The notes beneath the pieces are model-generated. The model searched no databases and had not been told where the DNA came from. It saw nothing but the letters and a program-made list of their open reading frames with translations. The position numbers were made by a program, and so were the translations under genes. From Aliigemmobacter aestuarii (GTDB lineage Bacteria > Pseudomonadota > Alphaproteobacteria > Rhodobacterales > Rhodobacteraceae), in assembly GCF_004799285.1 (NCBI RefSeq), contig NZ_SSND01000001.1, positions 310,001-374,000 of the forward strand: 64,000 nucleotides of DNA, in the 5' to 3' direction. Shown in pieces: positions 38,629 to 48,421 of the stretch (the first letter of the stretch is position 1; each line of letters starts with the position of its first letter).

Positions 38629-39975
38629 TCAGGTGCAGAACAGATCGTTCGAGATCGCGAACAGCATGAAGGACAGAAGAAGCGCAAGACCCGCCGTCAT
38701 CAGGATGCGCATCGCACGTTCCGAAGGCGGGCGGCCGGTGACCGCCTCGTAAGCGTGAAACACGAGGTGTCCGCCGTCCAGCACGGGGATCGGGAAAAGG
38801 TTCAGGATGCCGATCCCCAGCGACAACACCGCGAGGCGGGTAAAGAACTCCTCGACCCCGCCGCGCGCGGCCTCGCCCATCATGTCGGCCATGCCGATCG
38901 GGCCCGAGATGTTGCAGGTGGAAATCGCGCCGGTGACGATGTGCCAGAGGCCCGACATCGAGGTCACGGCCAGATCCCAGGTCTGCGTCAGGGCAAGCCG
39001 CATCGCCTCGACCGGGCCGGGGGTGCGGGTGGCGGGTTCAAAGACCAGCCCGCCCGTCAGGCCGATCAGCCAGCGGGTTTCAAAGCCGCCCTCGGCCTTG
39101 GGCAGGTCGCGCCGGCGCGGGGTCAGCGTGACATCCTCTTGCGCGCCCTCGCGCCAGATCGTCAGCGTCAGGGGCTTGTCCCCCGTCGCCTCGACGATCG
39201 CGGGCAGTTCGGCGAAGGTGGCCACCGCGCGGCCGTCCACCGCAAGGATCACGTCGCCCGCCTTCAGCCCGGCATCGCCCGCCGCCGACAAGGGATGCAC
39301 CTGCCCCACCAGCGGCGGCAGCGGGTGCGGGCCTTTCAGGTCGATCTCCTGCCCGTTGCGGATCACGCGGTAATCGACCTCGGGCACTGCGGGAAGGCCA
39401 TCCATCGCCGTCGAGAAGGCTTCGAAATCCGGTGTCGGCTGTCCGGCCAGCGCGATGATCCGGTCGCCGGGGCGGATCGTCTCGCCCACATAGGGCGTGG
39501 GTTTCAGCTTGCCCACCACGGGTTCGTCGGTGGCGATGCCCATCGTCCACAGAAAACCCAGAAAGACAGCGATGGTCAGAAGGAAGTTGAAGATCGGCCC
39601 CGCGGCCACGGTGGCGGCCCTCGCCCAAAGCGGCGCGCCGTGCATCGTATGGCGGCGCTCCTCGGCACTGAGCCCGGCCATCGCGTCGCCATCCACGCCC
39701 GAGGCGGCGTTCGCATCGCCCATGAACTTCACATAGCCGCCGAAGGGGATCGCCGCGATCTGCCATTTCGTGCCGCACCTGTCGGTGCGCGCGACCAACA
39801 CAGGACCGAAGCCGATGGAAAAGACCTCGGCATGGATGCCCGACCAGCGGCCCACGATGTAATGCCCGTATTCATGGATGAAGACGATGATCGACAGGGC
39901 AATGATGAAGAAGGCAATCGTCCACAGTCCGCCGCCCAGCGTCGAGAATATCGTCGAGAAATCCAAGCCCGTCAC
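38629..39975 (-). CDS. rseP: Site-2 metalloprotease RseP
   Basis: 448 residues, a membrane zinc protease for regulated intramembrane proteolysis. The zinc motif HEYGH (residues 34-38) lies in the first membrane helix; two PDZ domains (about 130-300) follow; the C-terminal membrane part has the second zinc site LFPIPVLDGGH. GTG start, overlapping the dxr stop as GTGA. In the cluster it links to envelope stress and outer membrane protein assembly. Confidence 0.95.
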   Translation of the reverse strand: MTGLDFSTIFSTLGGGLWTIAFFIIALSIIVFIHEYGHYIVGRWSGIHAEVFSIGFGPVLVARTDRCGTKWQIAAIPFGGYVKFMGDANAASGVDGDAMAGLSAEERRHTMHGAPLWARAATVAAGPIFNFLLTIAVFLGFLWTMGIATDEPVVGKLKPTPYVGETIRPGDRIIALAGQPTPDFEAFSTAMDGLPAVPEVDYRVIRNGQEIDLKGPHPLPPLVGQVHPLSAAGDAGLKAGDVILAVDGRAVATFAELPAIVEATGDKPLTLTIWREGAQEDVTLTPRRRDLPKAEGGFETRWLIGLTGGLVFEPATRTPGPVEAMRLALTQTWDLAVTSMSGLWHIVTGAISTCNISGPIGMADMMGEAARGGVEEFFTRLAVLSLGIGILNLFPIPVLDGGHLVFHAYEAVTGRPPSERAMRILMTAGLALLLSFMLFAISNDLFCT

Positions 39976-41159
39976 CCGTTTCCGTTGCCTGCCGCCCGGG
40001 CCACGCGCGTGGCCTCCTGCCTTGCCAGATGGTCTGTTTCCAGCACTTCCTCAAGGGTCAGGGGGGCTTTTTGAAGGCGATTGTCGCGCGAAAGCCGGGC
40101 AAGCGTCTCTTCGACGACAGCTGCCATCTGCGGAAACCGCAGCCCCCCCGCGATGAAATGATCCAGCGCGATTTCCTTTGCGGCGTTGAAGGCCGCCCCT
40201 GCCCCGCCCCGCATCGCCATCACCTCGCGCGCAAGGCGCAGGGCGGGAAAGCGGTCAATGTCGGGCGCGCGGAAGGTCAGGCTGCCAAGCCGTGCCAGAT
40301 CCAGCCGTGCAACCGGAAGCGGCGCACGGTCGGGCCAGTTCAACGCATAGCCGATCGCGTGGCGCATGTCGGGCGCGCCCATATGCGCCATCACCGCCCC
40401 GTCGACATAGCCCACCAGCGAATGGACGATGCTTTCGGGATGGATCAGCACCTCGATCCGGTCCGGGTCGATCCCGAAATATTCCCGCGTCTCGATCACC
40501 TCGAGCGCCTTGTTGAACATCGAGGCGGAATCGATCGTGATGCGCTGCCCCATCGCCCAGTTCGGATGCGCCAGGGCATCGGCCACGGTGGCCTGTTCCA
40601 GCCGGTCGCGCGGCCAGTCGCGCAGCGCCCCGCCCGAGGCGGTGACGATGATCCGTTCGACGCGGGCCATGTCCTCGCCCACCAGCGCCTGAAAGATCGC
40701 GCTGTGTTCGCTGTCCACCGGCAGGATGCGGGCGCCGTAGCGGCGGGCCTCGGCCATCAGCAGGGGGCCGGCCGTCACAAGCGATTCCTTGTTGGCCAGC
40801 GCCAGCGTCGTGCCGTGGCGCAGCGCGCGGAACCCCGGCGCCAGACCCGCCGCGCCGACAATCGCGCTCATCACCCAGTCGGCGGGGCGGTCGGCGGCCT
40901 CGACCAGCGCGGCGGCGCCTGCCGCGGCCTCGATCCCCGACCCGGCCAGCGCCGCGCGCAGGTCCGCAAGCGCGTCGTCATGCGCGGTCACGGCGATTTC
41001 TGCCCGCAGGGCGCGGGCCATTTCCGCCAGACGCGCGACGTTGCGCCCGCCGGTCAGCGCGACCGTTTCAAAGGCCGAAGGCCCGCCCGCCCGCATCATC
41101 AGGTCAAAGGTGGATTCCCCGATCGACCCGGTGGCGCCAAAGACCGATACCCTACGCAT
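39972..41159 (-). CDS. dxr: 1-deoxy-D-xylulose 5-phosphate reductoisomerase
   Basis: 395 residues. It makes 2-C-methylerythritol 4-phosphate in isoprenoid synthesis, feeding undecaprenyl phosphate and quinones. Motifs: GATGSIGEST for NADPH; ANKESLVTAG; LPVDSEHSAIFQ with the metal ligands; IDSASMFNKALE and HPESIVHSLV. It is placed between cdsA and rseP with a 3-bp gap to cdsA. Confidence 0.98.
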   Translation of the reverse strand: MRRVSVFGATGSIGESTFDLMMRAGGPSAFETVALTGGRNVARLAEMARALRAEIAVTAHDDALADLRAALAGSGIEAAAGAAALVEAADRPADWVMSAIVGAAGLAPGFRALRHGTTLALANKESLVTAGPLLMAEARRYGARILPVDSEHSAIFQALVGEDMARVERIIVTASGGALRDWPRDRLEQATVADALAHPNWAMGQRITIDSASMFNKALEVIETREYFGIDPDRIEVLIHPESIVHSLVGYVDGAVMAHMGAPDMRHAIGYALNWPDRAPLPVARLDLARLGSLTFRAPDIDRFPALRLAREVMAMRGGAGAAFNAAKEIALDHFIAGGLRFPQMAAVVEETLARLSRDNRLQKAPLTLEEVLETDHLARQEATRVARAAGNGNG

Positions 41160-41162
41160 CGG

Positions 41163-41996
41163 CTATCCCCCGGCCAGCGGCAGGGGCATCACGAAGGACA
41201 GCGCCCAGACAAGGACCGTGGCCGTGGCAAGCGCGTCGAAGCGGTCCATCACCCCGCCATGGCCGGGAATCAGGTTGGAACTGTCCTTCACGCCCGTCCG
41301 GCGCTTGATCCAGCTTTCCGCGATGTCGCCCATCTGCCCGGTGAAGGCCACCAGCGGCGACAGGGCGACAAGGCCCCAGCCGCCCCAACCCGCCTGGACA
41401 AAGACAAGCCCCACCAGCGCCGCGCCGATCCACCCGGCGATGGTTCCGCTCCAGGTCTTCTTGGGGCTGATCGCTGGCCAGAACTTCGGCCCGCCGATCG
41501 TCCGCCCGGCGAAATAGCCCGCCACGTCCGAGGCGACCACCACGGCGACGATCCACAGGATCACCGGCAGGCCCGGATCGGCCCGGAGCGAGATCAGCGC
41601 AAGGCCGGTCAGCATGATGAGGAAGGCATAGGGCACGAAGGCCCGGCGATGCCGCCGCCCGCCCGGAAGCCCCGCCAGCGACGGAAGCGCCGCCAGCACG
41701 GCAGCCACGGGCAGGGTCCAGCCGCGATCCTGCGGCAGCAGCTCGATCGCCAGAAGCGCCGCGGCCCCGAGCACGCCCAGACCGACAGGCGGCAACGAGG
41801 CGCGCCCTTCGGTCATCCGCGCCAGTTCCCAGATCATCGCCCCGCAGGCCAGGATCACCAGCGCCGCGAAGGGCCAGCCGCCCAGCCAGATTTCCACGAG
41901 GCCGACGACGATCATCACGATGGCCGACAGCACCCGCGCCTTCAGGTCGCCCCAACGCGCGCCCGCGGCGCCGCCCGATGCCCCGGCCCCGCTCAC
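41163..41996 (-). CDS. cdsA: Phosphatidate cytidylyltransferase
   Basis: 277 residues, a multi-helix inner membrane enzyme that makes CDP-diacylglycerol. The CDS signature SWIKRRTGVKDSSNLIPGHG...MDR is clear near the C-terminus. About eight transmembrane helices are seen. GTG start, overlapping the uppS stop (GTGA). Confidence 0.96.
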   Translation of the reverse strand: MSGAGASGGAAGARWGDLKARVLSAIVMIVVGLVEIWLGGWPFAALVILACGAMIWELARMTEGRASLPPVGLGVLGAAALLAIELLPQDRGWTLPVAAVLAALPSLAGLPGGRRHRRAFVPYAFLIMLTGLALISLRADPGLPVILWIVAVVVASDVAGYFAGRTIGGPKFWPAISPKKTWSGTIAGWIGAALVGLVFVQAGWGGWGLVALSPLVAFTGQMGDIAESWIKRRTGVKDSSNLIPGHGGVMDRFDALATATVLVWALSFVMPLPLAGG

Positions 41997-42736
41997 GCGC
42001 CGGTCACTCCTCCGAAACGCCGTTCGCGCTGGCCGAAGCGGCCAACGATGCGGCCCAGTTCATCGGGTGTGAAATCGGGCCAGAGCGTTTCGGTGAATTC
42101 GTATTCGGCATAGGCCGACTGCCAGGGCAGGAAGTTCGAGGTGCGCGTCTCGCCCGAGGTGCGGATCACCAGATCGGGGTCGGGCAGATCGGCCGTGTCC
42201 AGATGGGCCGAGATCACCTCGTCGGTGACGGCATCGGGGCGCAGGCGGCCTGCGGCGATCTCGTCCGCGATGCGGCGCATGGCGCGCACGATCTCGTCCC
42301 GGCCGCCATAGTTGATCGCCACCGTCAGGTTGAGCCGTGACAGCCCCGCCGTGCGAGTCTCGATCCCGGCCATCAGGCGTTGCAGCTTGGCGTCAAGCCG
42401 CGAGCGATCGCCGATGAAACGCATCCGCACACCCTCTGCGGCCAGCCTGTCGGCCTCGCGTTCGATGTAGCGGGCGAAGATCGACATCAGCCCCAGCACC
42501 TCTTCGGTGGAGCGCTTCCAGTTCTCGGTCGAGAAGGCATAGATCGTCAGCCAGCGGATCCCCAGATCCGGGGCGCAGCGCACGATTTCCTTCACGCGCT
42601 CGGCGCCCTTGCGGTGGCCCACCAGGCGCGGCCAGCCGCGCAGCGTGGCCCACCGACCGTTGCCATCCATGATGATGGCGACATGGTCCGCAGCCCGGGG
42701 CTTCGGGGCCGTCTCGCGCGGTGTCGTGCTGGCCAA
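41993..42736 (-). CDS. uppS: Undecaprenyl diphosphate synthase
   Basis: 247 residues. It makes the lipid carrier precursor for peptidoglycan and polysaccharides. Motifs are IIMDGNGRWA with the catalytic Asp, HRKGAERVKEIV, FSTENWKRS and NYGGRDEI. The start is a TTG at 42736, as no ATG or GTG lies between it and the conserved region; AGGGG is eight bases upstream. Confidence 0.96.
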   Translation of the reverse strand: MASTTPRETAPKPRAADHVAIIMDGNGRWATLRGWPRLVGHRKGAERVKEIVRCAPDLGIRWLTIYAFSTENWKRSTEEVLGLMSIFARYIEREADRLAAEGVRMRFIGDRSRLDAKLQRLMAGIETRTAGLSRLNLTVAINYGGRDEIVRAMRRIADEIAAGRLRPDAVTDEVISAHLDTADLPDPDLVIRTSGETRTSNFLPWQSAYAEYEFTETLWPDFTPDELGRIVGRFGQRERRFGGVTGA

Positions 42737-42762
42737 TTCGGATGCCCCTGATACGATACAGG

Positions 42763-43326
42763 TCAGACCTGCATGATTTCCTGTTGCTTGGCCTCAAGCG
42801 CCTTGTCGACAGAGGCGATCGCCTTGTCGGTCAGGGTCTGCACCTCTTCGGACCACATCTTCTGGTCGTCCTCCGACATGCCCGCGGCCTTGGCCTTCTT
42901 GATCTGGTCCATCCCGTCGCGACGCACGTTGCGGATCGCGACGCGGGCGTGTTCGGCATATTGGGCCGCCACGCGCGTCAATTCGCGGCGGCGTTCCTCG
43001 TTCAGTTCGGGGATCGGCAGGCGGATGATCGGCCCGTCCACCACCGGGTTGATCCCCAGCCCGCTTTCGCGGATCGCCTTTTCGACCTTGTTGATCATGC
43101 CCTTGTCCCAGACATTGATCGTGACCATCCGCGGTTCGGGCACGTTGACCGTGCCAAGCTGGTTGATCGGCGTCATCTGGCCATAGGCATCTGCCTGGAT
43201 CGCATCCAGCATCGAGGCCGAGGCGCGGCCCGTGCGCAGGGATGCGAATTCCATCTTCAGCGAGGCCATCGCGCCGTCCATCCGGCGCTGGATGTCGTCG
43301 AGGTCGATATCAAGATCATCAGACAT
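42763..43326 (-). CDS. frr: Ribosome recycling factor
   Basis: 187 residues, standard length. It splits post-termination ribosomes with EF-G. It begins after a short acidic leader and shows the family features [35 protein letters not shown] and the [16 protein letters not shown] helix. It lies between pyrH (297 bp upstream) and uppS. Confidence 0.97.
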   Translation of the reverse strand: MSDDLDIDLDDIQRRMDGAMASLKMEFASLRTGRASASMLDAIQADAYGQMTPINQLGTVNVPEPRMVTINVWDKGMINKVEKAIRESGLGINPVVDGPIIRLPIPELNEERRRELTRVAAQYAEHARVAIRNVRRDGMDQIKKAKAAGMSEDDQKMWSEEVQTLTDKAIASVDKALEAKQQEIMQV

Positions 43327-43623
43327 GGGTCAGCTTTCCGCCTGTTGTTGTTGCACCGCGGGGCGGCCTTTCGCCCCTTCTAGCGATGTGACGCGGAAAT
43401 TCAAAGACCCATTGGCGGGATCGGCGAGGAGACAGGACCGGGGGAATGATTGGTCACGGCGGATCCGCGCGCCCCTGCCCCGCAAGCAAAAGCAAAGCGG
43501 ATTTTTCGCGGCACCGCTTCAGGGGCTTCCCGTCGACAGCACGGGCGGGATCTGTCGCGCGGCATCGAAATGGGCCTGCCGGGGGTTTCCGGGGGTTGCC
43601 GGGGTTTGCCAGTACGGCGGGGG

Positions 43624-44349
43624 TCAGCCCTGAACCTTGGTGTAGGTGCCCTTGCCCGCAAGGATGCCGCGGAAGCCGCCCGGTTCGTCGAGCGAAAAGA
43701 CGATGATCGGCAGCTTGTTGTCGCGCGCCAGCGCGATTGCGGTTGCGTCCATCACGCCCAGGTTCTTTTCCAGCACCTCGTCATAGCCGACCGAGTCATA
43801 GCGTTTGGCATCGGCGTGCTTCTTGGGGTCCTTGTCGTAGACGCCATCGACCTTGGTGCCCTTGAACACCGCCTGGCAGGCCATTTCGTTGGCGCGCAGG
43901 GTGGCCGCGGTGTCGGTGGTGAAATAGGGATTCCCGGTTCCGGCGGCGAAGATGCAGACACGCTTCTTTTCGAGGTGCCGCACGGCACGGCGGCGGATAT
44001 AGGGTTCGCAGACCTGATCCATCGGGATCGCGCTTATCACGCGGGTGAACACACCCAGCTGTTCCAGCGCCGATTGCATCGCCAGCGCGTTCATCACCGT
44101 GGCCAGCATCCCCATGTAATCGGCGGTGGTCCGTTCCATCCCCTGCGCCGAACCGGCGAGCCCGCGAAAGATGTTGCCGCCGCCGATGACCATGCAGATC
44201 TCGACGCCCAGATCGTGGACCGACTTCACCTCTTGCGCGATGCGCTGGACGGTGGGCGGGTTCAACCCATAGCCTTGGTCGCCCATCAGCGCCTCGCCCG
44301 AGATCTTGAGCATGACGCGGTTATAGGTGACTGCCGGTGCCTCGGACAT
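43624..44349 (-). CDS. pyrH: UMP kinase
   Basis: 241 residues. It phosphorylates UMP to UDP. Motifs: [22 protein letters not shown], the [15 protein letters not shown] region and [13 protein letters not shown]. The ATG at 44349 gives the canonical N-terminus; the open frame extends to 44622 through a region that overlaps the promoter of miaA. It heads the minus-strand envelope superoperon, with frr following after 297 bp. Confidence 0.97.
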   Translation of the reverse strand: MSEAPAVTYNRVMLKISGEALMGDQGYGLNPPTVQRIAQEVKSVHDLGVEICMVIGGGNIFRGLAGSAQGMERTTADYMGMLATVMNALAMQSALEQLGVFTRVISAIPMDQVCEPYIRRRAVRHLEKKRVCIFAAGTGNPYFTTDTAATLRANEMACQAVFKGTKVDGVYDKDPKKHADAKRYDSVGYDEVLEKNLGVMDATAIALARDNKLPIIVFSLDEPGGFRGILAGKGTYTKVQG

Positions 44350-44459
44350 GGATGGGCCTATCTGTTGCTTGGGTGACGGACGGTTGGGTGTTGGACTGCG
44401 GCGCAAAATGTCGGAAAACGGCGGCAGGTTCAACGGGTGTTGCGGACGACCGGCGCAGG

Positions 44460-44520
44460 CCGGGGGCGCTGTCCCCGGACCCACGGGATATTTCGGCCAG
44501 AATGAAAGCGAATTGGGCCA
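44460..44520. repeat. Dispersed intergenic hairpin element, copy F
   Basis: Stem CCGGGG (44460-44465) / CCCCGG (44473-44478), then CCCACG, GGATATTT region (44486-44493), and a tail GGCCAGAATGAAAG repeated in diverged form (GGGCCAGAAGGAAAG) 21 bp later. The second copy provides the GA-rich stretch before miaA. Confidence 0.65.
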
Positions 44521-44542
44521 GAAGGAAAGAGGCGGGCGCGCG

Positions 44543-45430
44543 ATGATCGACCTTTCCCGGATCGCCGGTTCGGTTCCGGACGGCACCCATGTGCTGATCG
44601 CGGGCCCCACGGCCAGCGGCAAGTCGGCGCTGGCGATGGAAATCGCAGCCCGCGGGGGCGGCGTGATCGTGAACGCCGATGCGCTGCAGGTCTATGCCCG
44701 CTGGCGCATCCTGACCGCCCGCCCCTCGGCGGAGGACGAGGCGCGGCTGCCGCACAGGCTTTATGGCCATGTCGGGCGCGACGAGGACTATTCTGTAGGC
44801 CATTGGCTGCGCGAGGTCGCGGGGCTTCTGGAGGAAGGGCGGCGGCTGGTGATCGTGGGGGGCACCGGGCTGTACTTCACCGCCCTGACCGAAGGGCTGG
44901 CGGATATTCCGCCGGTCCCGCCCGCGGTGCGCGCCGAGGCCGACGCGCGGATGGCCGATGAGGGCGCACAGGCCCTGCTGGCCGAGCTTGACCCTGCGAC
45001 CCTTTCCCGGATCGACCGGCTGAACCCCGCCCGCATCCAGCGCGCCTGGGAGGTCGGGCGCGCCACGGGCCGGGGGCTGGCCGAGTGGCAGGACGCAACG
45101 CCGGCGCCGCTCTTGCCGCTGTCCGGGGCGGCGGCCTTTGTCCTGCGTCCCGATCGCGACTGGCTGGCGGCGCGAATCGATTCGCGATTCGAGGCGATGA
45201 TGGCGGCGGGCGCGCTGGACGAGGTGCGCGCCGAACTGCCCTTCTGGAACCCCGCCCATCCCTCAGCCCGTGCGATCGGGGCGCCCGAACTGGTGGCGGT
45301 GCTGGCGGGCGAAATGACGCTCGATCAGGCCGTCGAGGCCGCCAAGGCCGCCTCGCGGCAATATGCCAAACGCCAGAGAACGTGGTTTCGCAATCGCATG
45401 GCGCATTGGGTTGGGGTTGCGCTTCCCTGA
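44543..45430 (+). CDS. miaA: tRNA dimethylallyltransferase
   Basis: 295 residues. It adds the dimethylallyl group at A37 of tRNAs reading UNN codons. Walker A is [12 protein letters not shown]; the substrate loop VNADALQVY replaces the more common DSMQVY form; the C-terminal [11 protein letters not shown] and [12 protein letters not shown] are typical. The start at 44543 is taken because the upstream frame is filled by the dispersed element. It is divergent from pyrH. Confidence 0.95.
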   Translation: MIDLSRIAGSVPDGTHVLIAGPTASGKSALAMEIAARGGGVIVNADALQVYARWRILTARPSAEDEARLPHRLYGHVGRDEDYSVGHWLREVAGLLEEGRRLVIVGGTGLYFTALTEGLADIPPVPPAVRAEADARMADEGAQALLAELDPATLSRIDRLNPARIQRAWEVGRATGRGLAEWQDATPAPLLPLSGAAAFVLRPDRDWLAARIDSRFEAMMAAGALDEVRAELPFWNPAHPSARAIGAPELVAVLAGEMTLDQAVEAAKAASRQYAKRQRTWFRNRMAHWVGVALP

Positions 45431-45629
45431 CCGGGGGCCCCGCCGATCGGCCGCTTTCCGCCAGAAACGGCCCCGGCGGGCGGCAGTCTGCCGGTCGGCC
45501 GCATTTCTTCCCGCTCATGCCATTTTTTTGCTTGGGTGTCGGGGCATGGGCGGCTTACCTTAAGCACCGTGTGAGTGACATCATGCCCGTTCTCCCGATC
45601 CCAATGAGATCAAGACCGTCGGAGCAACC

Positions 45630-46427
45630 ATGAACGACCTCTCGGCCCTGTCGCAACTGCGGCTTGTCGCCATCCCCAGACTTGCCACCGGCGGGCGCTG
45701 GCGGGTGGAGGCCATGCGGTCCCTTTCGGAGCCGCTTCTGTTGTGGTTCACCAAGGGCCAGGGACGGATCACCATTGCCGGATCGACGCGGGGCTACACG
45801 GCAAACAACGCGGTGTTCATTCCCCCAGGCGTCATGCACGGCTTTGAAGTCGGTCCGCAAGTCTTTGGCACTGCGGTATTTTTCGGTCGCGACTGTGACG
45901 TGACGCTGCCACGGGACGTGCATCACCTGCGGATCAAGGAAACCTTTGTCCAGCAGGAACTGAACGTGATCCTGGACGCCGTCGGGCGCGAGATGGACAG
46001 CGACACCCCCGCCCATGACCGCGCGACGCGGCATTACCTGGGGTTGCTGGGGGTCTGGCTGGAACGCCAGATCGCCCGGCAACAGGAGGACGCGCCCAAA
46101 GCCGATGCGACAAAGCGGCTGGTCGCCCGCTACACCGCATTGCTGGAGCGGGATTTCCGGTCGGGCATGCGTGTGGCGGATTTCGCGGCGGCGCTTGGCG
46201 TGACGCCCACGCATCTGTCGCGGTGCTGCCGGCAGACCTGCGGAAAGCCGGCCTCGGCCCTGCTGCACGACCGCCTGACATTCGAGGCGCGCAAACTGTT
46301 GAAGGAAACCCGCAAGCCCGTGGGACAGATCGCCGACGAACTGGGATTCACCTCGGCGGCCTATTTCACCCGCGCCTTCCAGCATCAGACCGGCCTGTCG
46401 CCCACGGCCTTCCGCCGCGCCGAATGA
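45630..46427 (+). CDS. AraC-family transcriptional regulator
   Basis: 265 residues. The N-terminal cupin-like sensor (GRITIAGSTRGYTANNAVFIPP and HGFEV) is followed by a C-terminal double helix-turn-helix (VADFAAALGVTPTHLSRCCRQ and VGQIADELGFTSAAYFTRAF). Two adjacent cysteines (CC) lie in the first HTH. It lies upstream of the ABC transporter and is likely its activator. GGAGC lies six bases before the ATG. Confidence 0.9.
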   Translation: MNDLSALSQLRLVAIPRLATGGRWRVEAMRSLSEPLLLWFTKGQGRITIAGSTRGYTANNAVFIPPGVMHGFEVGPQVFGTAVFFGRDCDVTLPRDVHHLRIKETFVQQELNVILDAVGREMDSDTPAHDRATRHYLGLLGVWLERQIARQQEDAPKADATKRLVARYTALLERDFRSGMRVADFAAALGVTPTHLSRCCRQTCGKPASALLHDRLTFEARKLLKETRKPVGQIADELGFTSAAYFTRAFQHQTGLSPTAFRRAE

Positions 46428-46665
46428 TCCTTTCGGGGCTCTGGGTCGTCCGGATCAATGTCCATTAGCGACAAGACTGGTACGGTTCCGACACGCGCCG
46501 ATGTCGCAAATGTTTCCCGACATGCCGAAACCAAGCGTTGACGCCGGGGCAAAAAAATTGCGCAATGCGCGCAGGGGAGCCTAGCCGTTCGTTCCGCTCC
46601 GGTCGTCCGGCGCGTGTCGGGAATGGTGCCCTGAAGAACAATAAATACCTGTCAGGGAGAAGACG

Positions 46666-48309
46666 ATGTTTGACACGAAACCCACCGCCGAGGCGATCCA
46701 TCCGGCGGCCTCGATGTATGCCGACGAGGTGCGCGCCGGCAAGATGAGCCGCCGCGAGTTCCTCGCCCGCTCCACCGCCCTTGGCGTCAGCGCGGCTGCG
46801 GCCTATGGCCTGATCGGCGCAACCATGCCGGGCGAGGCGAAGGCGCAGACTGCGGGCGGCACGCTGCGCATGCAGATGTCGCTCAAGGCGCTGAAGGACC
46901 CGCGCACCGCCGACTGGTCGGAAATCGCGAACTTCACGCGCGGCTGGCTGGAATACCTGGTCGAATACAACAATGACGGATCGATCCGCGGGATGCTGCT
47001 GGACAACTGGCAGGTCAACGAGGACGCGACCGAATACACGCTTTTCGTCCGCAAGGGCGTGAAGTGGTCGAACGGCGACGATTTCACCGCCGAAGACGTG
47101 GCCCACAACGTCGCGCGCTGGTGTGAAGCCGGGGTCGAGGGCAACTCGATGGCCGGCCGCATGGGCGGTCTGGTCGATGCCGACAAGAAGATGGTCCGCG
47201 ACGGCGCGGTGACGGTCGTCGACAGCCATACCGTGAAGCTTGTCCTGCCTGCCCCCGACATCACCCTTATCGCGGGCATGGCCGACTATCCTGCGGCCGT
47301 GGTCCACAAGTCCTATGACAACGGCGACCCGCTGGCCTCGCCCGGCACCGGCGCCTACAAGCCCGAGACCTTCGAAGTCGGCGTGAAGGCTGTTCTGGTC
47401 AAGGCTGACCAGCCGTGGTGGGGCACCGATGTCTATGGCGGCCCTTATCTTGACCGCATCGAATACATCGACCTCGGCACCGACCCGGCTGCTGTCGTCG
47501 CCGCCGCCGAAGCCGAAGAGATCGACGCGACCTACCAGACGACCGGCGAATTCGTCGACATCTTCGACGGTCTGGGCTGGACCAAGTCCGAAGCCGTGAC
47601 CTCGGCCACCCTGGCGGTGCGCTTCAACCAGCTTGCCGAAGAATACACGGACGTCAACGTGCGCCGCGCGCTGATCAAGGCCGTGGACAATGCCGTGATC
47701 CTGGAACTGGGCTACAACAATCAGGGCACCGTGGCCGAAAACCACCACGTCTGCCCGATCCACCCGGAATACTTCCAGCTTCCGCCGCTGGTGGTCGATC
47801 CCGCTGCCGCCAAGGCCGAGATCGAGGCCGCCGGAAAGGCCGACCATGAATTCGAGCTGATCTCGCTCGACGATGGCTGGCAGGCGGCGACCTGCGACGC
47901 GGTGGCGGCCCAGATCCGCGACGCCGGCATCAACATCAAGCGGACGATCCTGCCGGGTTCGACCTTCTGGAACGACTGGACGAAGTATCCCTTCTCGGCC
48001 ACCGAGTGGAACATGCGTCCGCTGGGTGTGCAGGTTCTGGCACTCGCCTACCGCTCGGGCGAGGCGTGGAACGAAACGGCCTTCTCGAACGCCGAGTTCG
48101 ACGCGGCCCTGGCCGAGGCCCTGTCCATCGCCGATGCCGACAAGCGCCGGGTCGTCATGGAGAAGATCGAAAAGATCATGCAGGACGAAGGCGTGATGGT
48201 GCAGCCCTACTGGCGCTCGCTCTATCGCCATGTCTCGGACAAGGTGTCGGGTTGCGACATGCACGCGACCTTCGAACATCACCACTACAAGTGGTCGATC
48301 ACGGCCTGA
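46666..48309 (+). CDS. Tat-exported peptide-type ABC substrate-binding protein
   Basis: 547 residues, family 5 extracellular solute-binding protein. The signal is of Tat type with [10 protein letters not shown] (twin Arg at 29-30) and an unusually long n-region; the likely cleavage is after AKA at residue 60. The mature part has the family start region [16 protein letters not shown] and the GTGAYKPE motif. The ligand is unknown: peptides, opines or nickel are all possible for this family. Leader AGGGAGAAG precedes the ATG. A hairpin lies before the first permease. Confidence 0.9.
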   Translation: MFDTKPTAEAIHPAASMYADEVRAGKMSRREFLARSTALGVSAAAAYGLIGATMPGEAKAQTAGGTLRMQMSLKALKDPRTADWSEIANFTRGWLEYLVEYNNDGSIRGMLLDNWQVNEDATEYTLFVRKGVKWSNGDDFTAEDVAHNVARWCEAGVEGNSMAGRMGGLVDADKKMVRDGAVTVVDSHTVKLVLPAPDITLIAGMADYPAAVVHKSYDNGDPLASPGTGAYKPETFEVGVKAVLVKADQPWWGTDVYGGPYLDRIEYIDLGTDPAAVVAAAEAEEIDATYQTTGEFVDIFDGLGWTKSEAVTSATLAVRFNQLAEEYTDVNVRRALIKAVDNAVILELGYNNQGTVAENHHVCPIHPEYFQLPPLVVDPAAAKAEIEAAGKADHEFELISLDDGWQAATCDAVAAQIRDAGINIKRTILPGSTFWNDWTKYPFSATEWNMRPLGVQVLALAYRSGEAWNETAFSNAEFDAALAEALSIADADKRRVVMEKIEKIMQDEGVMVQPYWRSLYRHVSDKVSGCDMHATFEHHHYKWSITA

Positions 48310-48320
48310 TCCCGTCGGGC

Positions 48321-48346
48321 GGGGGTGCGGAACAGACCGCGCCCCC
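48321..48346 (+). terminator. Intra-operon hairpin between binding protein and permease
   Basis: Stem GGGGGTGCGG (48321-48330) / CCGCGCCCCC (48337-48346), ten pairs with one G-T. No T-tract. It may stabilise or partly terminate the transcript so that the binding protein is made in excess. Confidence 0.55.
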
Positions 48347-48421
48347 CTCTGCACCTTCGTGACCCGGTGACCTGCAGCATGACTGCCGGGGCTGGTCCCA
48401 TTACGGAAAGGGCGCACGGGA

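Noticed and set aside
46500-46523. Operator-like inverted repeat (ATGTCG / CGACAT) before the binding protein gene
   Set aside because: The arms are only six bases with a long spacer, and AraC regulators usually bind direct repeats; support is too weak for a feature.
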